Assembly: GCA_007128045.1 (NCBI GenBank)
Contig: SKYG01000323.1
Coordinates: 1-5,016 of the forward strand
Length of the DNA: 5,016 nucleotides
Reading direction: 5' to 3'
Source of the DNA: Bacteroidales bacterium
GTDB lineage: Bacteria > Bacteroidota > Bacteroidia > Bacteroidales > UBA7960
Shown: in pieces, positions 1 to 4,513 of the stretch
Numbering within the stretch: position 1 is the first letter of the stretch
How the letters are laid out: each line of letters begins with the position of its first letter
Notes under the pieces: model-generated
Told to the model about the DNA's origin: nothing
Database searches by the model: none
Seen by the model: the letters and a program-made list of their open reading frames with translations, nothing else
Program-made: the position numbers and the translations under genes

Positions 1-198
1 CAGGAACAGGCTTTTGAAAACGATAATATCAGAAAAAATGTGTTGGGACTTTTAACTGGAGTGGATCTGAATTTCTCAAATCTTGTTATCTCCCCCAGGG
101 TGGGATGGGATTTCCAGACCAACCACGGCGACGGTTCATCTTCAACACCCCGGTATAAAAACCGGTGGATACAGTTGATGGTCGGATTGAAAATCTAA
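1..198 (+). CDS. Outer-membrane beta-barrel protein, C-terminal fragment (PorT-like)
   Basis: An open frame enters from the left edge and ends at TAA 196-198, giving 65 residues of a protein whose start lies outside the window. The fragment has the alternating hydrophobic/polar pattern of transmembrane beta-strands: a strand around LLTGVDLNFSNLVISPRVGW, a polar Gly/Ser-rich loop (NHGDGSSST), then a last strand RWIQLMVGLKI that ends the protein. This is how PorT/OMP_b-brl_2 barrels of Bacteroidota finish, so it probably sits in the outer membrane. The ligand or role cannot be read from this piece. It could also be another small barrel family. The next gene begins about 500 bp away, so it probably ends its own transcription unit. 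Confidence 0.7.
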   Translation, partial: QEQAFENDNIRKNVLGLLTGVDLNFSNLVISPRVGWDFQTNHGDGSSSTPRYKNRWIQLMVGLKI

Positions 199-211
199 CA
201 CTAGATTTTTT
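190..211 (+). terminator. Weak A/T-rich hairpin at the stop codon of the barrel gene
   Basis: AAAATCTA (190-197) and TAGATTTT (202-209) are perfect inverted repeats with a 4-nt loop (ACAC), and Ts continue to 211. The hairpin overlaps the stop codon at 196-198. It has the position and T-run of a Rho-independent terminator, but only one G-C pair, so termination would be weak. It may be a chance A/T-rich palindrome. Confidence 0.35.
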
Positions 212-693
212 AGAATAAAACACAAATGGCCTTTGTCGTCATGTTTAACATAATACGGATAAACCATGGATGAAATTTACCTGGAAAAAGAAAGATCGCA
301 TTGGCTGTCTGTATCATTCTGCCTGGATATCGCATCAGCTCTTTTTTATTGTCTGTTATTTCAAAACAAATATAACAACAGGAATGGTTTAGAATGCGCA
401 GCCGACCTGGATGACGCCGACATGTTGTTGCGTGAATATTTTGGGTATCCAATCAACTCCCCAAATAATCATGATGAATGATATCTGGAAAGGCAAATCA
501 TAGCGCCACAGAGGGTTGTATTGTCTGACAATTTAGTTATTGCTTTCAGGACTCTCCGCCGATTATCTATGAAATATGTAAGATTAATCTAAAAAGATGT
601 AACAAATTTTCATTGTTGAGACCTTAAATTTACCATGTAAAACATTCTTTACAACTGAGCTCGCCAGCTGCGGGTACCCAAACACGTTTAATT
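199..693. other. Long intergenic gap without a convincing gene
   Basis: About 495 bp separate the barrel gene from the small membrane gene cluster. A forward frame at 266-481 (71 codons) and a reverse frame at 210-452 (80 codons) are open, but neither product resembles a family I recognise. Both have scattered Cys/His/Met composition typical of non-coding translation, and neither has a signal peptide or clear helix pattern. The stretch 500-690 should hold the promoter of the gene at 694, but no site matched the Bacteroidota pattern with proper spacing. Short palindromes occur at 581-590 (AGATTAATCT) and 672-679 (GGGTACCC) and are not significant on their own. Confidence 0.6.
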
Positions 694-1056
694 ATGAAAA
701 AGTTCACATTCTACCTTGCAACAGCATTATTGATGATTTTTTTGATGCCAAACCAGTTAAAAGCAGGCGCGGAAGATGACCAGGTTGCCTATGCTGCCAT
801 TGAAGCGGTTGAAACAGAAGAGGCCATTGAAATAATTGATACGGAAGAGGCCATTGATGCAGAATCAGAAGCCTTGATTTCCCGGCTCGAAGAAATCAAT
901 GAAATGGACAAGTCAGACCTGACTCGCTCAGAAAGGAGAGAACTTCGTAAAGAAGTCCGCGAGATTGAAAAAACCCTTATCTTAAATAGCGGAGGCGTTT
1001 ACCTTTCTGTAGGCGCCCTAATTCTTGTAATAGTGTTACTTGTCCTTTTACTGTAA
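694..1056 (+). CDS. Small exported coiled-coil protein with C-terminal membrane anchor
   Basis: This 120-residue protein has three parts. Residues 1-24 form a signal peptide (MKK, hydrophobic core, cleavage probably near KA-G). Residues 25-97 are highly charged, acidic at first (EAVETEEAIEIIDTEEAID) and then a predicted coiled coil (SRLEEINEMDKSDLTRSERRELRKEVREIEKTL). Residues 101-120 form a C-terminal transmembrane helix rich in Val/Leu/Ile. The coiled part would therefore face the periplasm, held by the tail anchor. The segment MDKSDLTRSERRELRKEVR followed by GGVYLSVGALI matches, from memory, a small uncharacterised protein common in Bacteroidota; no enzymatic function is known to me. The acidic part is built from 9-residue repeats (residues 35-61). 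It leads a cluster of small membrane proteins, and the next gene starts 3 nt after its stop, so the two are surely co-transcribed. Start chosen: ATG at 694, the only one giving a full signal peptide. Confidence 0.85.
   Translation: MKKFTFYLATALLMIFLMPNQLKAGAEDDQVAYAAIEAVETEEAIEIIDTEEAIDAESEALISRLEEINEMDKSDLTRSERRELRKEVREIEKTLILNSGGVYLSVGALILVIVLLVLLL
796..876 (+). repeat. In-frame 27-bp tandem repeat, three units
   Basis: The core GCCATTGA recurs at exactly 27-bp spacing (796-803, 823-830, 850-857). The stretch GAAGAGGCCATTGA is identical at 817-830 and 844-857. In the protein this gives three 9-residue units, AIEAVETEE, AIEIIDTEE and AIDAESEAL (residues 35-61 of the gene at 694), the last one degenerate. 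The multiple of three keeps the reading frame, as expected for slippage or unequal recombination under coding constraint. It lengthens the acidic linker between signal peptide and coiled coil. Confidence 0.65.
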
Positions 1057-1059
1057 GAC

Positions 1060-1278
1060 ATGATGAAAAAAATAGGCTTGATCGTTTTGATCATTGGACT
1101 GGCAATCACTCTTTTTACGGGGTTTAAATATATTACCCGCGAAAAGGTGGTCGATATTGGAGATATCCAGATATCACGCGATAAAACAAATACTGTATCC
1201 TGGTCGCCGCTAATCGGTGTGGGTGTTATGGTTGTTGGCGCGGGCATATTTTTGTTCGGACAAAAAAGTAAATCTTGA
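1060..1278 (+). CDS. Small two-helix inner-membrane protein, unknown function
   Basis: This 72-residue protein has two transmembrane helices, residues about 5-22 (IGLIVLIIGLAITLFTGF) and 50-67 (PLIGVGVMVVGAGIFLFG). They flank a polar segment of about 27 residues (REKVVDIGDIQISRDKTNTVSW), and the protein ends in a basic tail (QKSKS). The layout, with KVVDIG in the loop and WSP before the second helix, is one I associate with uncharacterised small membrane proteins of Bacteroidota; I cannot name the family. It starts 3 nt after the stop of the preceding gene (TAA, GAC, ATG), so translation is probably coupled. Two ATGs stand in a row (1060 and 1063) and either may be used. Its stop codon (TGA 1276-1278) overlaps the TTGACA element of the next promoter. 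Confidence 0.8.
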   Translation: MMKKIGLIVLIIGLAITLFTGFKYITREKVVDIGDIQISRDKTNTVSWSPLIGVGVMVVGAGIFLFGQKSKS

Positions 1279-1306
1279 CAAAGAAATTACAAGTATTTTA
1301 ACCCTT
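1275..1306 (+). promoter_or_regulatory. Putative promoter of the lmo0937-like gene
   Basis: TTGACA stands at 1275-1280 and TTACAAGTATTTTAA at 1287-1301. The TTG and the TA at 1299 are 21 nt apart, within the range of Bacteroidota promoters, but the downstream box TAACCCTT is a poor match to TAnnTTTG. The main support is similarity to the region at 2507-2537 upstream of the Thivi_2564-like gene, which has the same TTGACA followed by TTACAAnTATTnTAA. The site overlaps the stop of the gene at 1060, so read-through from upstream is also likely. Confidence 0.4.
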
Positions 1307-1347
1307 TTTGATAGGGCATTAAACATTAATATTTAACAATCAACAAC

Positions 1348-1509
1348 ATGGGAAATTTACTCTACGTCATCGCTGTAATATTGGTTATTTTATGGGCTGT
1401 CGGATTTGTGGGGTTTCAGGCCGGAGGTATTATACACGTTCTGCTTGTAATTGCCATCATAGCAATATTGTTTCAGGTAATCCGTGGCCGAGGCAGAAGA
1501 ATTTTCTGA
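1348..1509 (+). CDS. lmo0937-family (DUF5670-like) small membrane protein
   Basis: This gene encodes 53 residues: MGNLLYVIAVILVILWAVGF, then a short VGFQAGG turn, then IIHVLLVIAIIAILFQVIRG and a basic tail (RGRRIF). Two closely packed transmembrane helices (about 3-22 and 28-44), the MGNLLY start, the W-A-V-G-F motif, the GG-I-I-H-V-L-L-V-I-A-I-I-A segment and the Arg-rich end are the recognised pattern of the lmo0937/DUF5670 family. Its members are usually about 50 residues long. The function is unknown; family genes are often found with other small membrane proteins and stress genes. The ATG at 1348 follows an A-rich stretch typical of Bacteroidota starts. A longer frame at 1392-1586 covers the same DNA in another phase and is not the gene. 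The tail is slightly longer than usual, which may reflect the possible gene remnant that follows directly. Confidence 0.88.
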   Translation: MGNLLYVIAVILVILWAVGFVGFQAGGIIHVLLVIAIIAILFQVIRGRGRRIF

Positions 1510-1586
1510 AAAAGTTCAATGCTTTTCACGAAAATGCTGCCAATATAATTGACAAAGTAAAAGAGGGAGTTGCATACTATGCCTAA
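1510..1586 (+). pseudogene. Possible 3' remnant of a YtxH-type gene
   Basis: Directly after the lmo0937-like stop, the frame ending at TAA 1584-1586 reads KKFNAFHENAANIIDK then VKEGVAYYA, without a start codon of its own. The pattern (Lys-rich, amphipathic helix, F-N-x-F, then K-V-K-E-G-V near the end) resembles the C-terminal end of YtxH-domain proteins of Bacteroidota, which in related clusters often follow an lmo0937-family gene. The Gly-rich transmembrane N-terminal part of YtxH is absent. This would fit a deletion that joined the end of the lmo0937-like gene to the tail of a YtxH gene. The resemblance is short and from memory, so chance is a real alternative. Confidence 0.3.
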
Positions 1587-1621
1587 AAGGTTTAAGTAGT
1601 TGCAGACATATAAACAATCTT

Positions 1622-1984
1622 ATGAAACACCGGGAGGATGGCATGGAAGGGAATGCTAAGCTGATAGAATCGCTTTACGAAAAAGCTGTGGATTACGGTG
1701 TTACAAGTTTTGAACTGGTAAAACTCAAAGCCCTGGATAAGACATCGGAAGTTGCTTCCTCTTTTTTACCGAATGCTATTGTTTTTGTAGTATTAGCATC
1801 ATTTTTGCTTTTGGTGAATGTTGGACTTGCATTATGGCTGGGCGAAATTCTTGGAAAAGTATTTCTCGGGTTGTTTATTGTCGCAGGTCTTTATGGTGTC
1901 ATAGCATTAATATTGCACTTTTTTTTGCATCATTGGATGAAAAAGCTTTTCCAGAACTACATCATTAAATTGATGTTTAAATAA
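1622..1984 (+). CDS. Phage-holin-superfamily-like small membrane protein
   Basis: This protein has 120 residues. A charged amphipathic N-terminal part (ESLYEKAVDYGVTSFELVKLKALDK, residues about 16-40) is followed by two transmembrane helices (about 51-72, NAIVFVVLASFLLLVNVGLA; about 78-100, GKVFLGLFIVAGLYGVIALI). A basic cytoplasmic tail (HHWMKKLFQNYIIKLMFK) ends the protein. This layout and the motifs L-K-A-L-D-K-T-S and A-L-W-L-G-E-I-L-G-K match chromosomal proteins usually labelled phage holin family (or, misleadingly, competence protein) in Bacteroidota. No phage genes are near, so a lysis role is unlikely. The start is uncertain: ATG 1622 has an A/T-rich Bacteroidota-type context, while ATG 1643 (residue 8) begins MEGN, closer to where I expect homologues to begin, and has GGGAGGA 4 nt before it. 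The next gene starts after 6 nt, indicating an operon. Confidence 0.82.
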   Translation: MKHREDGMEGNAKLIESLYEKAVDYGVTSFELVKLKALDKTSEVASSFLPNAIVFVVLASFLLLVNVGLALWLGEILGKVFLGLFIVAGLYGVIALILHFFLHHWMKKLFQNYIIKLMFK

Positions 1985-1990
1985 AACCAT

Positions 1991-2389
1991 ATGGAAAATA
2001 TCTCTTCTGTTGCTGACATAAAAAATGCCATTCGTTTTCTGGAAACCGATCAGGAAGTCAAGGGCCAACAATTAAGGGTACAGTTTAACAACATCATAGA
2101 AAGCTTCAAGCCCGTAAATCTGTTAAGAAACGCCGTTCAGGAGATATCGTCTTCGTCCTTTCTGATGAAGAATATCGCAGGAGCTGTTGGGGGGGTAGCC
2201 TCTGGTTACTTGTTAAAAAGAATTGTTTTTGGTGCTTCAAAAAATATTTTAAAAAGACTACTGGGCATTGCCTTGCAATATGGTATAACAAACTTTATTG
2301 TCAGACATCCTGATGATATTGCAGCCTATGGACAGGTTTTACGGCAACGCATTTTTCACAAAAAAAGGCCAGCTTCTGATAATCTTTGA
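1991..2389 (+). CDS. Conserved hypothetical protein of the small membrane gene cluster
   Basis: This 132-residue protein has no signal peptide. Residues 1-40 form a charged helix (SVADIKNAIRFLETDQEVKGQQLRVQFNNIIESFKP), followed by VNLLRNAVQEISSS. Residues about 61-75 (NIAGAVGGVASGYLL) and 86-104 (ILKRLLGIALQYGITNFIV) are moderately hydrophobic, and a basic tail ends in HKKRP. The Gly-rich first hydrophobic stretch could be a membrane-inserted hairpin or a membrane-associated helix. I recognise the pattern (QL..QF....ESFKP.NL, then G..G.GYL.K.....S) as an unnamed Bacteroidota family found beside the holin-like gene, but no function is known to me. It starts 6 nt after the holin-like gene and is followed by a terminator, so the two probably form the end of one transcript and act together at the inner membrane. 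Confidence 0.78.
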   Translation: MENISSVADIKNAIRFLETDQEVKGQQLRVQFNNIIESFKPVNLLRNAVQEISSSSFLMKNIAGAVGGVASGYLLKRIVFGASKNILKRLLGIALQYGITNFIVRHPDDIAAYGQVLRQRIFHKKRPASDNL

Positions 2390-2431
2390 AACAGACAAAC
2401 CTAACTGTCCTAAATTGCTCCATGAAAATGG

Positions 2432-2476
2432 CCGGAAGGCGCGGTTGAAAAATGAGCTGACTTTCCGGTTTTTTTT
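2432..2476 (+). terminator. Rho-independent terminator after the small membrane gene operon
   Basis: CCGGAAGG (2432-2439) pairs with CTTTCCGG (2461-2468), eight pairs including one G-U, across a 21-nt loop. The stem is followed immediately by eight Ts (2469-2476). It lies 43 nt after the stop of the gene at 1991 and 30 nt before the promoter of the next gene, so it separates two transcription units. The large loop is the only weak point. Confidence 0.75.
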
Positions 2477-2506
2477 GAGAAAATATGTAATTCATGTAAT
2501 CACTCC

Positions 2507-2537
2507 TTGACATCTCGTTACAATTATTATAATTCTG
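2507..2537 (+). promoter_or_regulatory. Promoter of the Thivi_2564-like gene
   Basis: TTGACA at 2507-2512 and TAATTCTG at 2530-2537 form a good Bacteroidota-type promoter: TTG and the TAnnTTTG-like box (one mismatch) are separated by 20 nt. A TATAAT hexamer also stands at 2528-2533, though only 15 nt from TTGACA, too close for an ordinary sigma-70 promoter. The site is just after a terminator and about 35 nt before the ATG, leaving a short leader. It shares TTACAAnTATTnTAA (2518-2532) with the region before the lmo0937-like gene. Confidence 0.6.
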
Positions 2538-2572
2538 TACCTTAACTCTGAATAAAACTTAAACTCATTATT

Positions 2573-2758
2573 ATGTCGCTACTTACAATTTTAGTTGTGC
2601 TGATTGGTGCTGGACTCCTTTTATGGCTGGTCAATAACTTTATCCCCATGGATCGTAAAATAAAAACGATTCTGAATGTCGTTGTGGTTATCCTTGTCAT
2701 CATTTGGCTTTTAAAGGCATTTGGCCTGTTCGATTCGCTGAACAATATTCAATTTTAA
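2573..2758 (+). CDS. Thivi_2564-family small membrane protein
   Basis: This 61-residue protein has two transmembrane helices: residues 2-20 (SLLTILVVLIGAGLLLWLV) and about 33-51 (ILNVVVVILVIIWLLKAFG). They are joined by a short polar turn NNFIPMDRKIKT, and the protein ends in a short polar tail. The sequence L-L-W-L-V-N, then I-P-M-D-x-K-I-K-x-I-L-N-x-V-V-V, and W-L-L-x-x-F-G is the signature of the Thivi_2564 family of tiny inner-membrane proteins, and the length is as usual. The function is not known. It has its own promoter and follows a terminator, so it is transcribed apart from the operon upstream, possibly together with the M48 protease gene 77 nt downstream, since no terminator stands between them. 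Confidence 0.88.
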   Translation: MSLLTILVVLIGAGLLLWLVNNFIPMDRKIKTILNVVVVILVIIWLLKAFGLFDSLNNIQF

Positions 2759-2793
2759 AGGGTTTCATCTTACTGATTACGTTGTTTTTTTGA

Positions 2794-2821
2794 CTTTCGA
2801 CCTTCGACCTTCGACTTTTGA
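2794..2821. repeat. Tandem 7-bp repeat (CYTTCGA-type, four units)
   Basis: Four head-to-tail heptamers are visible: CTTTCGA, CCTTCGA, CCTTCGA and CTTTTGA. They are preceded by a T-rich stretch ending in TTGA that may be a decayed fifth unit. The repeat fills the short gap between the Thivi_2564-like and M48 genes and ends 14 nt before the M48 start codon. A 7-bp period does not preserve a reading frame, so this is an intergenic repeat. Its effect on the M48 leader, if any, is unknown. Confidence 0.85.
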
Positions 2822-2835
2822 CAAATTTTAAACCC

Positions 2836-3636
2836 ATGAGAAAGTTATATTTTTTGCTCGCAATCACTTTCGTGCTGACAAGTTGCGCTCTAAACCAGGT
2901 TACAGGCCGGAAGCAACTGAATCTAGTCAGTGAATCAGAGATGCAGTTAATGGCTGTTGACCAATACAGTGCCTTTTTAAGTGAACATAAAGTGTTGCAT
3001 CCTGCCAGCAGTCCCAGTGCTGCCATGGTGACACGCGTTGGAACACGCATCGCCAACGCTGTTACCGGATATTATACCAGGCAGGGGATGCAAGACATTC
3101 TTGAAGGCTATGCCTGGGAGTTTAGCACCATCGACGAAAAAGATGTGGTCAATGCATGGTGTATGCCTGGCGGGAAAGTTGCCGTATACACCGGCTTACT
3201 ACCGGTAACCCAGAATGAAACAGCCCTGGCTATTGTGATGGGCCATGAGATTGCCCATGCCGTTGCAAAACATGGTAATGAAAGGATGAGCCAGGCCATG
3301 GTGCAGCAATTAGGGGGCGTGGCACTGCAAGTTGCATTGGCACAGCAACCCCAGCAAACGCAAGAACTATTTTTAATGTCGTATGGCATCGGAAGTACCG
3401 TTGGAGCCATGTTGCCATGGTCGCGACAGCAGGAAACTGAAGCGGACAAATATGGGCTTATATTTGCGGCCATGGCAGGTTATGATCCACGCGAAGCCAT
3501 CCCATTCTGGGAACGGATGTCAGCAGCAGGAGGTGAAAGTCCACCTGAGTTTTTAAGTACCCACCCATCTGATAATACAAGGATGAGGAAGCTGAAACAG
3601 TTCATGCCCGAAGCCCTGACCTATTATACGCCCTGA
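2836..3636 (+). CDS. M48-family zinc metalloprotease, lipoprotein (LoiP/YggG-like)
   Basis: This 266-residue protein begins with a lipoprotein signal peptide, MRKLYFLLAITFVLTSC, with lipobox LTSC and the lipidated Cys at residue 17. The mature protein starts ALNQVTGRKQLNLVSESE, the usual beginning of Bacteroidota M48 lipoproteins. The zinc site is complete: HEIAH at residues 137-141 (two His ligands and the catalytic Glu), and ETEAD near 200-204, whose first Glu should be the third ligand. NAWCMPGGKVAVYTGLL before the active site and FLSTHPS near 239-245 are further conserved family segments. Expected role: a periplasm-facing envelope protease that degrades or processes misfolded outer-membrane proteins, like E. 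coli LoiP or BepA. Its exact substrates cannot be inferred. ATG 2836 is preferred over an upstream in-frame TTG at 2818, which would place six extra residues before the signal peptide and lies inside a tandem repeat. Confidence 0.95.
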   Translation: MRKLYFLLAITFVLTSCALNQVTGRKQLNLVSESEMQLMAVDQYSAFLSEHKVLHPASSPSAAMVTRVGTRIANAVTGYYTRQGMQDILEGYAWEFSTIDEKDVVNAWCMPGGKVAVYTGLLPVTQNETALAIVMGHEIAHAVAKHGNERMSQAMVQQLGGVALQVALAQQPQQTQELFLMSYGIGSTVGAMLPWSRQQETEADKYGLIFAAMAGYDPREAIPFWERMSAAGGESPPEFLSTHPSDNTRMRKLKQFMPEALTYYTP

Positions 3637-3720
3637 ATTTTTCATTGAAGCTTCCTTTACGCAATAGTTACAGATGGATTTGTTCAACCCTGGCTGGTTT
3701 GTAAGATATTGCATCCGACA

Positions 3721-3771
3721 ATAAAAAAGGGGCTGTCTATCAGGTGTTTTATTACCTGCAAGACAGCCCCT
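3721..3771 (-). terminator. Strong Rho-independent terminator of the minus-strand OmpA/barrel unit
   Basis: AGGGGCTGTCT (3728-3738) and AGACAGCCCCT (3761-3771) form a perfect 11-bp G/C-rich stem. A 2x2 internal loop and an inner 5-bp stem (CAGGT 3741-3745 with ACCTG 3754-3758) lie inside it. Read on the minus strand, the stem is followed by five Ts, then ATT-type sequence, as a terminator requires. On the plus strand no T-run follows, so it mainly serves the barrel gene that ends at 3805. The convergent M48 gene ends about 90 nt away and may still be stopped by the hairpin. Confidence 0.88.
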
Positions 3772-3804
3772 AAATAATTGCTTTGTGGGTATATTATTTA
3801 CTTG

Positions 3805-4485
3805 TTAAAACCGGTATCCCAGCGACACACCGTAACCAGTGTTTTTCACCTCTGATTTGTTATCTCCGGGTAGTCTGTTGTCTTCAGGGTTAATTTTCAG
3901 TAATCCCAGTTGGGTGTTCAGCTGGAAGAATAGACCGCCGGCCATCTCATACCCGGCAAAAACATTTGCCCCTGCATCAAATGCTTTGAAGTAGGTGTTG
4001 GTTAGCGGATCACTGGCATCCAACTCATTTTTAAATTCAATGTCATTTGTGTAGGAAACCGAGCCGCCCTCATATTTATCCTTGCCACTAAAGGCATAAC
4101 CTGCATAGGGGCCAAACCCAACCAATACATACCCATTTCCCAACATGCCCTTATAAACGAGATTCAAGGGAACTTCTATATACGACAGGTTGATTGTTCT
4201 CGTTACCGGGGCGGTTTCGTTTTTAGCGCCTTTGGTTGAGAATAGTACTCCAGGTTGAAAATAAAACTCAGGCGCGATAGGTATCTGGATGTTTAATCCG
4301 GCGTGATACCCTACGATCATATCGTTTTCAAGCTTGTCTCCGGTGTAATCCTTCCCGTTAAGAGTCTGTAAGTTTACGCCTCCCAGAACACCGAATGCGG
4401 TTCTTGGGTTTGCGGGCATTTGAGCCATGGCAAAAGAAGCCGTAAGCGTTAGTATGATGGCAATTGAAAAAAATTTGTTTTTCAT
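3805..4485 (-). CDS. PorT-family outer-membrane beta-barrel protein
   Basis: This 226-residue protein has a signal peptide (MKNKFFSIAIILTLTASFAMA, cleavage before Gln22). A small barrel with about eight amphipathic strands follows: AFGVLGGVNLQTL near 30-42, VGYHAGLNIQIPI near 58-70, FYFQPGVLFSTKG near 74-86, LSYIEVPLNLVYK near 100-112, VLVGFGPYAGYAF near 120-132, NVFAGYEMAGGLFFQLN near 174-190, and a last strand YGVSLGYRF ending in Phe. The Y-I-E-V-P-L segment and terminal aromatic residue are typical of the PorT/OMP_b-brl_2 family. The barrel sits in the outer membrane; the ligand is unknown. An upstream in-frame ATG at 4557 would overlap the OmpA gene and bury the signal peptide behind 24 residues, so ATG 4485 is chosen. 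It begins 28 nt after the OmpA-family gene, indicating co-transcription, and a strong terminator follows. Confidence 0.9.
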   Translation of the reverse strand: MKNKFFSIAIILTLTASFAMAQMPANPRTAFGVLGGVNLQTLNGKDYTGDKLENDMIVGYHAGLNIQIPIAPEFYFQPGVLFSTKGAKNETAPVTRTINLSYIEVPLNLVYKGMLGNGYVLVGFGPYAGYAFSGKDKYEGGSVSYTNDIEFKNELDASDPLTNTYFKAFDAGANVFAGYEMAGGLFFQLNTQLGLLKINPEDNRLPGDNKSEVKNTGYGVSLGYRF

Positions 4486-4513
4486 TTTGTTGTTTAAGTT
4501 TAGGTGAATAATT

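Noticed and set aside
266..481. Open frame of 71 codons on the plus strand, with an overlapping 80-codon frame on the minus strand (210-452)
   Set aside because: Neither product resembles a known family, and both lack signal peptide, helix or domain pattern. Each lies in a gap whose composition looks non-coding.
581..590. AGATTAATCT, a perfect 10-bp palindrome upstream of the gene at 694
   Set aside because: Perfect 10-bp palindromes are expected several times in 5 kb by chance, and no second copy or nearby regulator gene supports an operator.
657..679. GAGCTC, CAGCTG and GGGTACCC palindromes within 23 bp, resembling a cloning polylinker
   Set aside because: The order and flanks do not match a common vector polylinker and the surrounding sequence is continuous with the chromosome. 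Coincidence is more likely.
1302..1317. Small inverted repeat CCCT/AGGG in the leader of the lmo0937-like gene
   Set aside because: Only four pairs, without a T-run or alternative pairing partner; too weak for an attenuator or terminator.
1622..1984. Phage or prophage origin suggested by the holin-like protein
   Set aside because: No endolysin, integrase, structural or attachment-site sequence is present. This protein type is chromosomal and common in Bacteroidota.
3108..3473. Long minus-strand frame (121 codons) opposite the M48 gene
   Set aside because: It lies wholly within the well-supported M48 protease gene and its translation is Cys/Pro-rich, typical of an antisense shadow.
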